From Gallionellaceae bacterium (GTDB lineage Bacteria > Pseudomonadota > Gammaproteobacteria > Burkholderiales > Gallionellaceae), in NCBI GenBank assembly GCA_030646595.1, contig JAUSKS010000105.1, positions 1-17,225 on the forward strand: DNA of 17,225 nucleotides, given 5' to 3'. The notes beneath the pieces are model-generated. The model worked only from the letters and a program-made list of their open reading frames with translations. It was not told where the DNA came from and searched no databases. Shown in pieces: positions 7,521 through 13,917 of the stretch; position 1 is the stretch's first letter; every line of letters starts with the position of its first letter. Made by a program: the position numbers and the translations under genes.

Positions 7521-7943
7521 CTATTCCTTGCTCTCCACCAGCAAGCCGACCTTCCTGATCTGCTGCCGCTGCAACACATCCATGATGTTGATGACTTCCT
7601 CATAGCGCACATTTTTATCAGCTGAAATCACCACCGGCTGATCCTTATTCAGCGCTTGCTTCTGTTTGATCAGTGCTATCAATTTTTCGCGCGATACATC
7701 CTGTTCCTTGCTGTCCTTGCTCAGATCACGCAAAGCCAGGCTGGCATTTTTTTTAATAATCACTTCCAGCGGAGCCACTGGCGGAGCCAGCGATTTACCA
7801 ACACTGGGCAAATCAATCTGTCCCGGATTCATCAGCGGCGCGGTAATCATAAAGATCACCAACAGCACCAACATCACATCAATGTACGGCACAACATTGA
7901 TCTGGCTCATCGGCAAATGGGCAGAGCGACGCAGATTACTCAT
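7521..7943 (-). CDS. tolR: Tol-Pal system protein TolR (ExbD family)
   Basis: TolR couples the proton motive force to movement of TolA together with TolQ in the inner membrane. The 140-residue protein has a short cytoplasmic N-terminus, one membrane helix (about 20-40) with the essential proton-binding aspartate D22 in VVPYIDVMLVLLVIFMIT, and a periplasmic ExbD-like domain ending in VMDVLQRQQIRKVGLLVES. Its ATG overlaps the TGA of tolQ (ATGA). Confidence 0.97.
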   Translation of the reverse strand: MSNLRRSAHLPMSQINVVPYIDVMLVLLVIFMITAPLMNPGQIDLPSVGKSLAPPVAPLEVIIKKNASLALRDLSKDSKEQDVSREKLIALIKQKQALNKDQPVVISADKNVRYEEVINIMDVLQRQQIRKVGLLVESKE

Positions 7944-8614
7944 GGCTGGCGTTGCAACACATTGGAGAATTCTTCCATGAAACTTTCGAAGCGCGAAGAC
8001 AGCCGCCCCACATCATGCGCATAGCGGTTATACGCCACCACCGCAGGAATGGCCGCGAACAGCCCCATGGCTGTGGCGATCAGCGCTTCGGCTATGCCCG
8101 GTGCCACATGGGCCAGCGTAGCCTGGCCAACATTGGACAAGCTGCGGAACGCATTCATGATGCCCCACACCGTGCCGAACAACCCGACATAAGGACTGAC
8201 CGAACCCACGCTGGCCAGAAAAGACAAATGTGCTTCCAGATTATCCATCTCGCGTTGATAAGTAGCACGCATGGCACGGCGCGTTCCTTCCAGCACGGCG
8301 CTATTGTCCACGCCCTGTTTTTTCTTTAACTTAATAAATTCGGCAAACCCGGCGGCAAAAATACGGCCCATGCTGCCTGCATCTTGATGTGCCGCAGCCA
8401 CTTCCCGATATAACTGGTTGAGATCGGAATTATTCCAGAATTCCTCCTCAAACACCTTGCTCTGCTTCACAGCCAGGCGCACGGTAAACATTTTAAGAAA
8501 GATATACCACCAGGACATCAACGACACCAACAGCAACAAACCCATCACCAGTTGCACCAACACACTGGCATTTTGAATCAGCGGTATAAACGACAAATCA
8601 TGGCTTACTTCCAT
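7940..8614 (-). CDS. tolQ: Tol-Pal system protein TolQ (MotA/ExbB family)
   Basis: TolQ forms the pentameric proton-channel stator around TolR. The start is taken at 8614 (MEVSHDLSFIPLI, 224 residues), where GAGGG lies just upstream; the open frame continues to 8656 inside ybgC but does not fit the family. Three membrane helices are visible at about 16-40, 131-153 and 173-196. The MotA/ExbB signature is in SVGSVSPYVGLFGTVWGIM and APGIAEALIATAMGLFAAIP. Its ATG lies one base after the ybgC stop (TGAGATG), and its own stop overlaps tolR. Confidence 0.96.
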   Translation of the reverse strand: MEVSHDLSFIPLIQNASVLVQLVMGLLLLVSLMSWWYIFLKMFTVRLAVKQSKVFEEEFWNNSDLNQLYREVAAAHQDAGSMGRIFAAGFAEFIKLKKKQGVDNSAVLEGTRRAMRATYQREMDNLEAHLSFLASVGSVSPYVGLFGTVWGIMNAFRSLSNVGQATLAHVAPGIAEALIATAMGLFAAIPAVVAYNRYAHDVGRLSSRFESFMEEFSNVLQRQP

Positions 8615-8615
8615 C

Positions 8616-9026
8616 TCATCCCTCTTTCCATTGTTCCCGCAAAACATCCGGCACACTCACCGGCTTAAAACCTGCCACTGTTACGCAAACCAGATGAATT
8701 TCCGCAGTCATTAATATTTCCTCGCCGCGCCGCACAGATTGCAGTAAGGTTACCCGGCTGCGCCCGACTTCCTTAAGCTGCGCGCTGACTGTCAGCATAT
8801 CATCCAGCAATGTCGGCTTAAGATAATCCATTTGCAGTGAGCGCACCACAAACACCACGCCGAATTCTTTCATCAACCCGGCATTGCTATAACCATAACA
8901 CTCTCGGAGCCATTCTGTCCGTGCGCGCTCAAGAAAGTTCACATAACTGCCGTGATAGACCACTCCGCCTGCATCGGTGTCCTGAAAATAGACGCGGATG
9001 GGTAAAGTGAAGACTTTCTTACTCAT
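8616..9026 (-). CDS. ybgC: Acyl-CoA thioesterase YbgC (Tol-Pal associated)
   Basis: A 136-residue hotdog-fold thioesterase that hydrolyses acyl-CoA or acyl-ACP; in proteobacteria it heads the tol-pal operon and is linked to phospholipid metabolism. The family motif is plain: FQDTDAGGVVYHGSYVNFLE with catalytic D18 and H25, followed by RARTEWL. MDYLKPTLLDDML and LVCVTVAGFKPVSVP complete the fold. A good Shine-Dalgarno sequence (GAGGA) lies inside the 3' end of the neighbouring YhcG-like gene, whose stop overlaps this ATG by 4 bases (ATGA). In the usual betaproteobacterial order ruvB would lie upstream; here accessory genes intervene. Confidence 0.96.
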   Translation of the reverse strand: MSKKVFTLPIRVYFQDTDAGGVVYHGSYVNFLERARTEWLRECYGYSNAGLMKEFGVVFVVRSLQMDYLKPTLLDDMLTVSAQLKEVGRSRVTLLQSVRRGEEILMTAEIHLVCVTVAGFKPVSVPDVLREQWKEG

Positions 9027-10126
9027 ACTCTATCCTCTTTTTTCGCCGATGCTGCATCTTCCAGCAAAGCGCGATCCCGCTCAAGTTCGGCGCGCAATTC
9101 TGCTTCACTGGGCAGAAGGGTTTGATACTTGCTGGCGAACAATTGCGGCTTATCGGCCAGCGCAGAATACTTCGCCACCGCCGCATTGCGCTCCGAGCAC
9201 AGGATCAAGCCGATGGTTGGATTGTCGCCCTCGCCGCGCTGCTGTTCGTCGAACACGCGCACATACATATCCAGTTGCCCTACATCCTGATGCGCCAGCT
9301 TGCCGACCTTGAGATCAATCAACACAAAGCATTTCAGCAGGTAGTTGTAAAACACCAGATCAACAAAGAAGTCATCGCCCTCCACCTGCAAGCGCTTCTG
9401 CCGCGCCACGAAGGCAAAACCTTTGCCCAGCTCCATCAAGAATTGCTGTAAGCGGTCAATCAAGCCTTGCTCAATATCCTGTTCATATAGCCCTGCATCC
9501 GGCTGAACGCCCAGGAACTCCAGCACATAAGGGTCGCGAATACAATCGCGCGGATCAGATGATGCTTCGGTGGCAATTTTATTTGCGGCCTCCTCCCGCA
9601 CACCCTCCTGTTTTTGACTGCCCAGCAAGCGTTCGTAATACAGCGTGGAAATCTGCCGATCCAGCGCCCGTACACTCCAGTTTTGTGTGGCTGTTTCGTT
9701 GGCATACCAAGTACGCGCAGTCTTGTTTTCCACCCGCATCAGGCAGCGATAATGCGTCCAGGTTAATTCGCTACGCAGTGAGTAGCGAATCTCATCCCAA
9801 GAGAAATTAAGGAAAAATTGCCTGAAATTGCGCAGGTTGGCCAAGGTAAAACCCTTGCCGAACTCCGCCGTGAGCCGTAGCGAAAGCTCGTGCAATACCG
9901 CCTTGCCATATTCCGCACGCCTCTCCCCACCCTGCTCATCCTCGACAATCAACCGCCCAATTTGCCAATAGGTTTGCACCATTGCAGTGTTGACGGTCTG
10001 CCGCACCTGCGTCCGTGCAGACAGTAGGATGTCACGTGACCGTTCGATAAAGAGCGTAATGCCCGGCACTTCACGGGCGTTTCCAGCAAGACGCGTTTCG
10101 CGTTCTAAAAGCTTCCAATGTTGCAC
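9023..10126 (-). CDS. YhcG/DUF1016 family PD-(D/E)XK nuclease-like protein
   Basis: A 367-residue protein of the YhcG (DUF1016) family, a two-domain arrangement widespread in accessory DNA; the physiological role is not well established. Residues about 30-165 form the N-terminal helical DUF1016 domain (TYWQIGRLIVEDEQGG, AEFGKGFTLANLRNFRQFF, NWSVRALDRQISTLYYERL). Residues about 195-345 form the nuclease-like domain. Its likely catalytic residues are D256 in DFFVDLVFYN and D271-L-K273 in VLIDLKVGKL, preceded by LIDRLQQFLMELGKGFAFV. The start is GTG at 10126, one base after the upstream stop codon, with only a weak ribosome binding site. Its stop overlaps ybgC by 4 bases. It appears intact. Confidence 0.9.
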   Translation of the reverse strand: MQHWKLLERETRLAGNAREVPGITLFIERSRDILLSARTQVRQTVNTAMVQTYWQIGRLIVEDEQGGERRAEYGKAVLHELSLRLTAEFGKGFTLANLRNFRQFFLNFSWDEIRYSLRSELTWTHYRCLMRVENKTARTWYANETATQNWSVRALDRQISTLYYERLLGSQKQEGVREEAANKIATEASSDPRDCIRDPYVLEFLGVQPDAGLYEQDIEQGLIDRLQQFLMELGKGFAFVARQKRLQVEGDDFFVDLVFYNYLLKCFVLIDLKVGKLAHQDVGQLDMYVRVFDEQQRGEGDNPTIGLILCSERNAAVAKYSALADKPQLFASKYQTLLPSEAELRAELERDRALLEDAASAKKEDRV

Positions 10127-10127
10127 T

Positions 10128-10616
10128 TTACTTGGCGATTCGAGACTTTGCGCGTTTGGGTTTTATGGCAGGTTGAGCTACAGGCTCCTGTGCTGGAACT
10201 ACTTTGATCAGGAGGCGAGGGCCAATGATTTCTCCTTCCTCAGTTGTCGCTATAAGCCTCAGAGAATTAGGCTTGTCAATGGCGAATGGAGAAAAGGCAA
10301 TTGCAGTACTGACCAATTTCCGCGTGGCGGTATCGTCAAAAATCAGCCCGGCTTCTTCAAAACTTTCCTTCGAAATTTCCAAGCGAGCTAATTCCTTATC
10401 ATCGTCCTGAACGATCCGCAGCATCAGTGATTTGAAGGGCCTTTCTTTTGGAGTCCAAATTGTTGCAAATACACACAACTTGGGTAAAACAACGGGTGCC
10501 AGCGGAACGATGATCTCGCCTTGGTAGCACCCCATAAATGACAACTTGCCACCTACCTCTTGCCGGATATCGTCGCAAAATATTGCTGTCAGAAAACGGG
10601 TATCATTTTTTTTCAT
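10128..10616 (-). CDS. DUF6941-like protein of unknown function
   Basis: A 162-residue soluble protein with no signal peptide or membrane segment. It resembles the DUF6941 group (N-terminal AIFCDDIRQEVGGKLSFMGCY), a family without known function; I assign this from memory of the pattern. A beta-rich core (about residues 5-130) is followed by a basic, proline- and lysine-rich tail ending PKRAKSRIAK, which might contact nucleic acid. The ATG is well supported: GAGGAGG lies within the last codons of the XRE gene and the two genes overlap by 4 bases (ATGA). It ends one base before the YhcG-like gene. The base composition seems more AT-rich than the tol genes. The overlaps make it part of the XRE-toxin cassette, but its job is unknown. 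Confidence 0.75.
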   Translation of the reverse strand: MKKNDTRFLTAIFCDDIRQEVGGKLSFMGCYQGEIIVPLAPVVLPKLCVFATIWTPKERPFKSLMLRIVQDDDKELARLEISKESFEEAGLIFDDTATRKLVSTAIAFSPFAIDKPNSLRLIATTEEGEIIGPRLLIKVVPAQEPVAQPAIKPKRAKSRIAK

Positions 10617-11077
10617 TTTTCCTCCTCGGGCGAAATTGCCTGCATAACGGTGTCCACTGGTACATCAAGCACTTTTGCGAGTTTCCTTACCGTGCTGACT
10701 TGTGGATCAACGTTGCCAAGTTCAAGCCGTGCAATGTAAGACTGGCTGGTACTGGCTCTTTTAGCGAGTTCTGCTTGCGACCAACCTTTTTTTAGGCGCA
10801 GTAGCGCGATTGATGAAGGCTGGCTACTGTAAAATGATTTCGCTACCCAATGCCGACCTTTGGCAATCGCTTCCGCTGCATCACTGGTCTGCTCAAACTC
10901 GGCGACCAAATCATCAATGTCAATGGCACCAGGAAGCAGCATGGGTTTCGCAGGCGCAGGGAACTCCGCAAAAATCACCCTGCTCGGTGCTGTGCTGGTT
11001 GGTTGCGCATCAAAAACCTTAGTGGATAGTGATTCCAAGGTCTTTGTAGGCTTTACGGATGCGGTTTGTGATTTCAT
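10613..11077 (-). CDS. XRE-family helix-turn-helix protein, probable antitoxin of the RelE-like toxin
   Basis: About 154 residues. The C-terminal part (about 90-147) is a classic XRE helix-turn-helix: LRLKKGWSQAELAKRASTSQ, SYIARLELGNVDPQVSTVRK and LAKVLDVPVDTV. The N-terminal half is less typical: a Ser/Thr/Pro-rich stretch followed by an acidic helix (IDIDDLVAEFEQTSD AAEAIAK) that could bind the toxin. I chose ATG 11077; the frame is open to a TTG at 11110, and neither start has a clear Shine-Dalgarno sequence. Either way the gene overlaps the toxin 3' end by at least 59 bases. The toxin-first order followed by an XRE protein is that of HigBA-like modules. It probably regulates its own operon, but I see no operator. 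Confidence 0.82.
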   Translation of the reverse strand: MKSQTASVKPTKTLESLSTKVFDAQPTSTAPSRVIFAEFPAPAKPMLLPGAIDIDDLVAEFEQTSDAAEAIAKGRHWVAKSFYSSQPSSIALLRLKKGWSQAELAKRASTSQSYIARLELGNVDPQVSTVRKLAKVLDVPVDTVMQAISPEEEK

Positions 11078-11426
11078 GATCGCTTTTGTAGTCAAAATCT
11101 CGATGAACAATGGCTAATACGTAATATTGAAGCGACTTTGGCTCGTAGGCATAAACTATTCGATAGCGCAAACTACCTCTGGGTTCTATCCAAACCTTCA
11201 ATCGCCAAATATTGAAACCGATATTCCAAAACTCATACCACTTGCTCACATGGTATGCCGCTGTGTGGTCGGCCCCAAAATCGTGATCCAGAAACGAATC
11301 AATGATTTTTGGATCATGCTTGGCTTGCTGAAGCAGAGCCGCCACTTTACCGGCCGCGAACCGATCACTCAACATCAGTTGCCGCAAGTCATTAGCAGCA
11401 TCAGGGTGAATCGATAGTGTCGGCAC
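11019..11426 (-). CDS. RelE/HigB-like toxin
   Basis: About 135 residues, assigned to the RelE/ParE superfamily from the C-terminal half: WRLKVWIEPRGSLRYRIVYA, then LQYYVLAIVHRDFDYKSDHE, then an Ile/Arg-rich helix. Toxins of this fold cut mRNA on the ribosome or inhibit gyrase; which applies here cannot be told. It is longer than the usual 90-110 residues because of an N-terminal helical part (SIHPDAANDLRQLM, KVAALLQQAKHDP). The start is uncertain: GTG at 11426 is chosen, but TTG at 11435 is also possible and directly follows an in-frame TAA that ends a small upstream ORF. Neither start has a good ribosome binding site. It overlaps the XRE gene, its likely antitoxin. Confidence 0.75.
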   Translation of the reverse strand: MPTLSIHPDAANDLRQLMLSDRFAAGKVAALLQQAKHDPKIIDSFLDHDFGADHTAAYHVSKWYEFWNIGFNIWRLKVWIEPRGSLRYRIVYAYEPKSLQYYVLAIVHRDFDYKSDHEITNRIRKAYKDLGITIH

Positions 11427-11435
11427 GATACCCAA

Positions 11436-11590
11436 TTAGGTATTGTTCGTCAAGTTGAAAGTTGCCTTGCTGTCTCGCAGTTGCATATCGCGCAGAGTGG
11501 GCATCTGGTGCTGGTCTATGGTGTCAATGACGCGTGGCATTTTTTCGATTATCTCTTTCAGAGTTTACCAATGATATCGTAGGCGCTCAC
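11436..11590 (-). pseudogene. Frameshifted small ORF between the PIN toxin and the RelE-like toxin
   Basis: A GTG at 11590 overlaps the PIN-toxin stop by 4 bases (GTGA) and reads MSAYDIIGKL before a TGA at 11558-11560. In the other frame, from 11561, reading continues as LKEIIEKMPRVIDTIDQHQ and on to a TAA at 11436-11438. Joining the frames at the doubled CT near 11561 gives one plausible product of about 50 residues. The second frame alone has an ATG at 11540 (34 residues). I do not recognise the family. It may be a decayed third gene of the PIN module, a lost start region of the RelE-like toxin (same frame after the TAA), or chance. Confidence 0.35.
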
Positions 11591-12021
11591 GGAGCCAGAG
11601 CTTTCATGAATTGATCGGCGGTGACGATAGGGCAAGCAAACTGGTCCGCAAGACTCAGCAAATCCTGGTCGCCACTCACCAGATAATCCGCCTTTCCCAC
11701 GACGGCAAGTTGCAGAAATGGCAAGTCGAATTTATCGCGGCAAGCAGGCGTGGCCGGTAGTTTGGCGGGCATACGCACGGTGGTGCAGTAAGGCAGATAG
11801 TCGGCCAGCAGCTCTTGCTGTTCTTCTGTAGAAAGTTTGAATTTCGGATAGGCGAGTACGCGGATTAGTTCTGTGGCCGTGACGCTTGAAAGAAGCGGCT
11901 GACAGCGCGTGCCTTGCCAGGCATGGCGTAATGGCGTCAGCCGCCCTTGGGCAAAAACCAATGCCGATAACACCAGATTGGTATCAATGACCACGCGCGG
12001 CGGACGTGGAGTTCGGGTCAT
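11587..12021 (-). CDS. PIN-domain toxin (COG1569-like)
   Basis: A 144-residue PIN-domain ribonuclease of the 'putative TA system toxin component' type (COG1569), distinct from the VapC at 1967. Acidic residues expected in the active site are D13 in RVVIDTNLVLSALV, E51 in TATELIRVLAYPKF, D99 in CRDKFDLPFLQLA, and D118/D120 in ADYLVSGDQDLLSL. The spacing is normal and the gene looks intact. Its ATG overlaps the TGA of the AbrB-like antitoxin by 4 bases, and a GTG-started small ORF overlaps its own stop in the same way. The RNA target is not visible from the sequence. Confidence 0.88.
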   Translation of the reverse strand: MTRTPRPPRVVIDTNLVLSALVFAQGRLTPLRHAWQGTRCQPLLSSVTATELIRVLAYPKFKLSTEEQQELLADYLPYCTTVRMPAKLPATPACRDKFDLPFLQLAVVGKADYLVSGDQDLLSLADQFACPIVTADQFMKALAP

Positions 12022-12266
12022 TTCTTGCGTGGTATTTTAGTTGCAGAAGATTTCCGCGCCCATGCCACCGCATCGGCAATGTTCTGTTCGCTCAAGTCCA
12101 GCTCGGCCAGCTTGGCGCGCACTGCGTCACCGCGCTGTATGCGCACCGGAGTGAGTACGATTTGCCCATTGCGGGCTTCCACGTCGAAGTAATCAACCGG
12201 GCCCACGGCAGCGGTCACGCTCTTGGGCAGGGTGAGCTGATTTTTCGAGGTCATTTTGGCAAGCAT
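12018..12266 (-). CDS. AbrB/MazE-type antitoxin of the PIN toxin
   Basis: An 82-residue antitoxin. The N-terminus MLAKMTSKNQLTLPKSVTAA is the swapped-hairpin SpoVT-AbrB DNA-binding domain, followed by YFDVEARNGQIVLTPVRI. The C-terminal helix and basic tail (LDLSEQNIADAVAWARKSS, ending KIPRKK) should bind the toxin. ATG 12266 is chosen because GGAG lies six bases upstream; a TTG at 12278 is in frame but overlaps the operator. The gene overlaps the toxin by 4 bases. A promoter (12294-12322) and an inverted repeat (12278-12298) immediately upstream suggest autorepression. Confidence 0.88.
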   Translation of the reverse strand: MLAKMTSKNQLTLPKSVTAAVGPVDYFDVEARNGQIVLTPVRIQRGDAVRAKLAELDLSEQNIADAVAWARKSSATKIPRKK

Positions 12267-12277
12267 GCCATTCTCCA

Positions 12278-12298
12278 AAAGTAAGGAATTCTTACTTT
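12278..12298. promoter_or_regulatory. 8-bp inverted repeat, probable operator of the AbrB/PIN module
   Basis: AAAGTAAG (12278-12285) and CTTACTTT (12291-12298) are exact complements separated by GAATT. One arm covers most of the predicted -10 box and the other covers the region just past the start site, the geometry expected for repression by the AbrB-like antitoxin dimer. Confidence 0.55.
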
Positions 12299-12322
12299 AT
12301 GCTTTTTGCTGTGAACAATCAA
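12294..12322 (-). promoter_or_regulatory. Candidate promoter of the AbrB/PIN module
   Basis: On the minus strand TTGATT (12317-12322) and TAAAGT (12294-12299) stand 17 bp apart, each matching four of six consensus positions. The start would be near 12287, about 20 bp before the antitoxin ATG. The -10 overlaps the palindrome at 12278-12298. Confidence 0.5.
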
Positions 12323-12349
12323 GCAGCAGTTTATTGCCTGCTGTTCACA
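12310..12349 (-). repeat. Nested inverted repeats just after ruvB
   Basis: TGTGAACA (12310-12317) with TGTTCACA (12342-12349), and inside them CAGCAG (12324-12329) with CTGCTG (12338-12343), could fold as a bulged hairpin in RNA directly after the ruvB stop. No run of T follows on the minus strand (GCAAAAAGC), so it is not a canonical intrinsic terminator. It could stabilise the ruvB 3' end or be a weak terminator. Part of it overlaps the -35 of the AbrB/PIN promoter. Confidence 0.4.
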
Positions 12350-12351
12350 CG

Positions 12352-13428
12352 TTATGGATTTTCATCCCACAATTCCTTGGTCAGTTGGCTGCGCGGCTGC
12401 GCCAAGCCAAAATGCTTATAGGCATTGGCGGTAGCAATACGTCCACGCGAGGTGCGTTGCAAATAGCCCTGCTGAATCAAATACGGCTCCAGCACGTCTT
12501 CGATGGTGTCACGCTCTTCCCCTATCGCGGCAGCAAGATTATCCAGGCCAACCGGGCCGCCGGTAAATTTCTCAATCACCGTCAGCAATAATTTTCTGTC
12601 CATCACATCCAGGCCCAATGCATCTACATCCAGCATGGTCAGCGCGGCATCTGCTACCTGTTGTGTAGCCTCGCCTTGGGCGCGTACATCGGCATAATCA
12701 CGCACCCGACGCAGCAAACGATTGGCAATGCGGGGTGTACCGCGCGAACGCTGGGCGATTTCCAGCGCGCCTTCGGGCGAGATCGGCATTTCCAACAAGC
12801 CGGAAGAGCGGGTCACGATGCGCTGCAATTCGCTGGTGGTGTAAAACTCCAATCGCGCCACGATGCCGAAACGGTCGCGCAGCGGGTTGGTCAGCATGCC
12901 CGCGCGCGTGGTCGCGCCTATCAGTGTGAATGGCGGTAAATCCAGCTTGACCGAGCGCGCTGCCGGGCCTTCGCCTATCATGATGTCTATTTGATAATCT
13001 TCCAGTGCGGGGTACAGAATTTCTTCCACCACAGGGGAGAGGCGATGTATCTCGTCTATGAACAACACGTCGTTCGGTTCAAGGTTGGTCAAGAGTGCTG
13101 CCAGATCGCCCGCACGTTCCAGCACCGGGCCGGAAGTGTGGCGCAGATTCACACCCATTTCGCGCGCGATGATATGTGCCAGTGTGGTTTTACCCAAGCC
13201 GGGCGGGCCGAACAGTAATACGTGGTCGAGCGGCTCTTTGCGTTTGCGTGCGGCCTCGATAAAAATTTCCAGCTGCCCGCGTATCTTTTCCTGGCCTACA
13301 TATTCATCCAGATGTTTTGGCCGCAACGCGCGTTCCAGCACCTCCTCCTGTTTGGATTCAGGCGTAGCGGTCACTATTCGACCAGAATCTGGGCGCGGCT
13401 CGGTGGTGAGATTATCGTTGTGGATCAT
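12352..13428 (-). CDS. ruvB: Holliday junction branch migration ATPase RuvB
   Basis: RuvB is the hexameric AAA+ motor that drives branch migration of Holliday junctions loaded by RuvA. The 358-residue protein has Walker A GPPGLGKT (74-81), Walker B VLFIDEIH (121-128), sensor-1 and arginine-finger region [18 protein letters not shown] (171-188), sensor-2 [16 protein letters not shown], and the C-terminal winged-helix domain ([16 protein letters not shown]). Its N-terminal extension is slightly long. Normally it would follow ruvA directly; here the RES/Xre TA pair lies between, with the RES stop 36 bp ahead. No strong ribosome binding site is seen. Confidence 0.98.
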   Translation of the reverse strand: MIHNDNLTTEPRPDSGRIVTATPESKQEEVLERALRPKHLDEYVGQEKIRGQLEIFIEAARKRKEPLDHVLLFGPPGLGKTTLAHIIAREMGVNLRHTSGPVLERAGDLAALLTNLEPNDVLFIDEIHRLSPVVEEILYPALEDYQIDIMIGEGPAARSVKLDLPPFTLIGATTRAGMLTNPLRDRFGIVARLEFYTTSELQRIVTRSSGLLEMPISPEGALEIAQRSRGTPRIANRLLRRVRDYADVRAQGEATQQVADAALTMLDVDALGLDVMDRKLLLTVIEKFTGGPVGLDNLAAAIGEERDTIEDVLEPYLIQQGYLQRTSRGRIATANAYKHFGLAQPRSQLTKELWDENP

Positions 13429-13449
13429 AGTAGTCAGTTTTCCGCGCTG

Positions 13450-13476
13450 ATTGTATTACGGACATCATTGAAACAA
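13450..13476 (-). promoter_or_regulatory. Weak candidate promoter for ruvB
   Basis: On the minus strand TACAAT (13450-13455), five of six matches to the -10 consensus, lies 22 bp before the ruvB ATG. A TTGTTT (13471-13476) 15 bp upstream could serve as a poor -35, inside the end of the RES gene. If real, it would free ruvB from the TA promoter. Spacing is short and the support is thin. Confidence 0.25.
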
Positions 13477-13917
13477 ACGAAAATCAAAAGGAAAACTCCC
13501 ATGCGAATTGATTTTAATTTTTTTGGTGTCACGATGGGCGGGGTTAATCAGATAGTTTTTCGTGTGCGGAACAATCGCGCTGGGTACGGCCAGCAGAGCT
13601 GAATTCGACTCCCTTAGCCATTTATCCCCTATCGCTCTGGTCATATCTAAAAATTTACGCCAATCAGGGTCAATATTTTCCTCTTCAACCTCAGCGATGG
13701 GAAGGCTATCTGGAACCGCTATCCTCAACAACTGGTATGAGTCGGGCAAATGATCTACGTCATCAAGTTCAAGATGAACCAGCACTTCCAATAGCGCTGA
13801 GGCAGGAGAGCTGGCCGTGTACACAACCGACACCCCAGCATTATGCCAACGCGCCGATGCCCGCAAACCACCTTGACCAGACAAATCCAGGTAGTTGCTG
13901 ATGCGCCAAACAATCAC
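13465..13917 (-). CDS. RES-domain toxin (NAD+-degrading family)
   Basis: A 150-residue RES-domain protein. Characterised RES toxins (MbcT and relatives) deplete cellular NAD+ by phosphorolysis or hydrolysis. The conserved Arg, Glu and Ser that name the family are visible as R23 in SARWHNAGVSVVYTA, E44 in ASALLEVLVHLE and S113 in VPSAIVPHTKNYLINPAH. The NPAH segment is also typical. The start is GTG at 13917, overlapping the antitoxin TGA by 4 bases (GTGA). Length is normal and nothing is truncated. The gene ends 36 bp before ruvB. Confidence 0.9.
   Translation of the reverse strand: MIVWRISNYLDLSGQGGLRASARWHNAGVSVVYTASSPASALLEVLVHLELDDVDHLPDSYQLLRIAVPDSLPIAEVEEENIDPDWRKFLDMTRAIGDKWLRESNSALLAVPSAIVPHTKNYLINPAHRDTKKIKINSHGSFPFDFRLFQ

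Noticed and set aside
12310..12349. Strong intrinsic terminator for ruvB
   Set aside because: The stem is bulged and no T-tract follows on the transcribed strand, so it is listed only as an inverted repeat.
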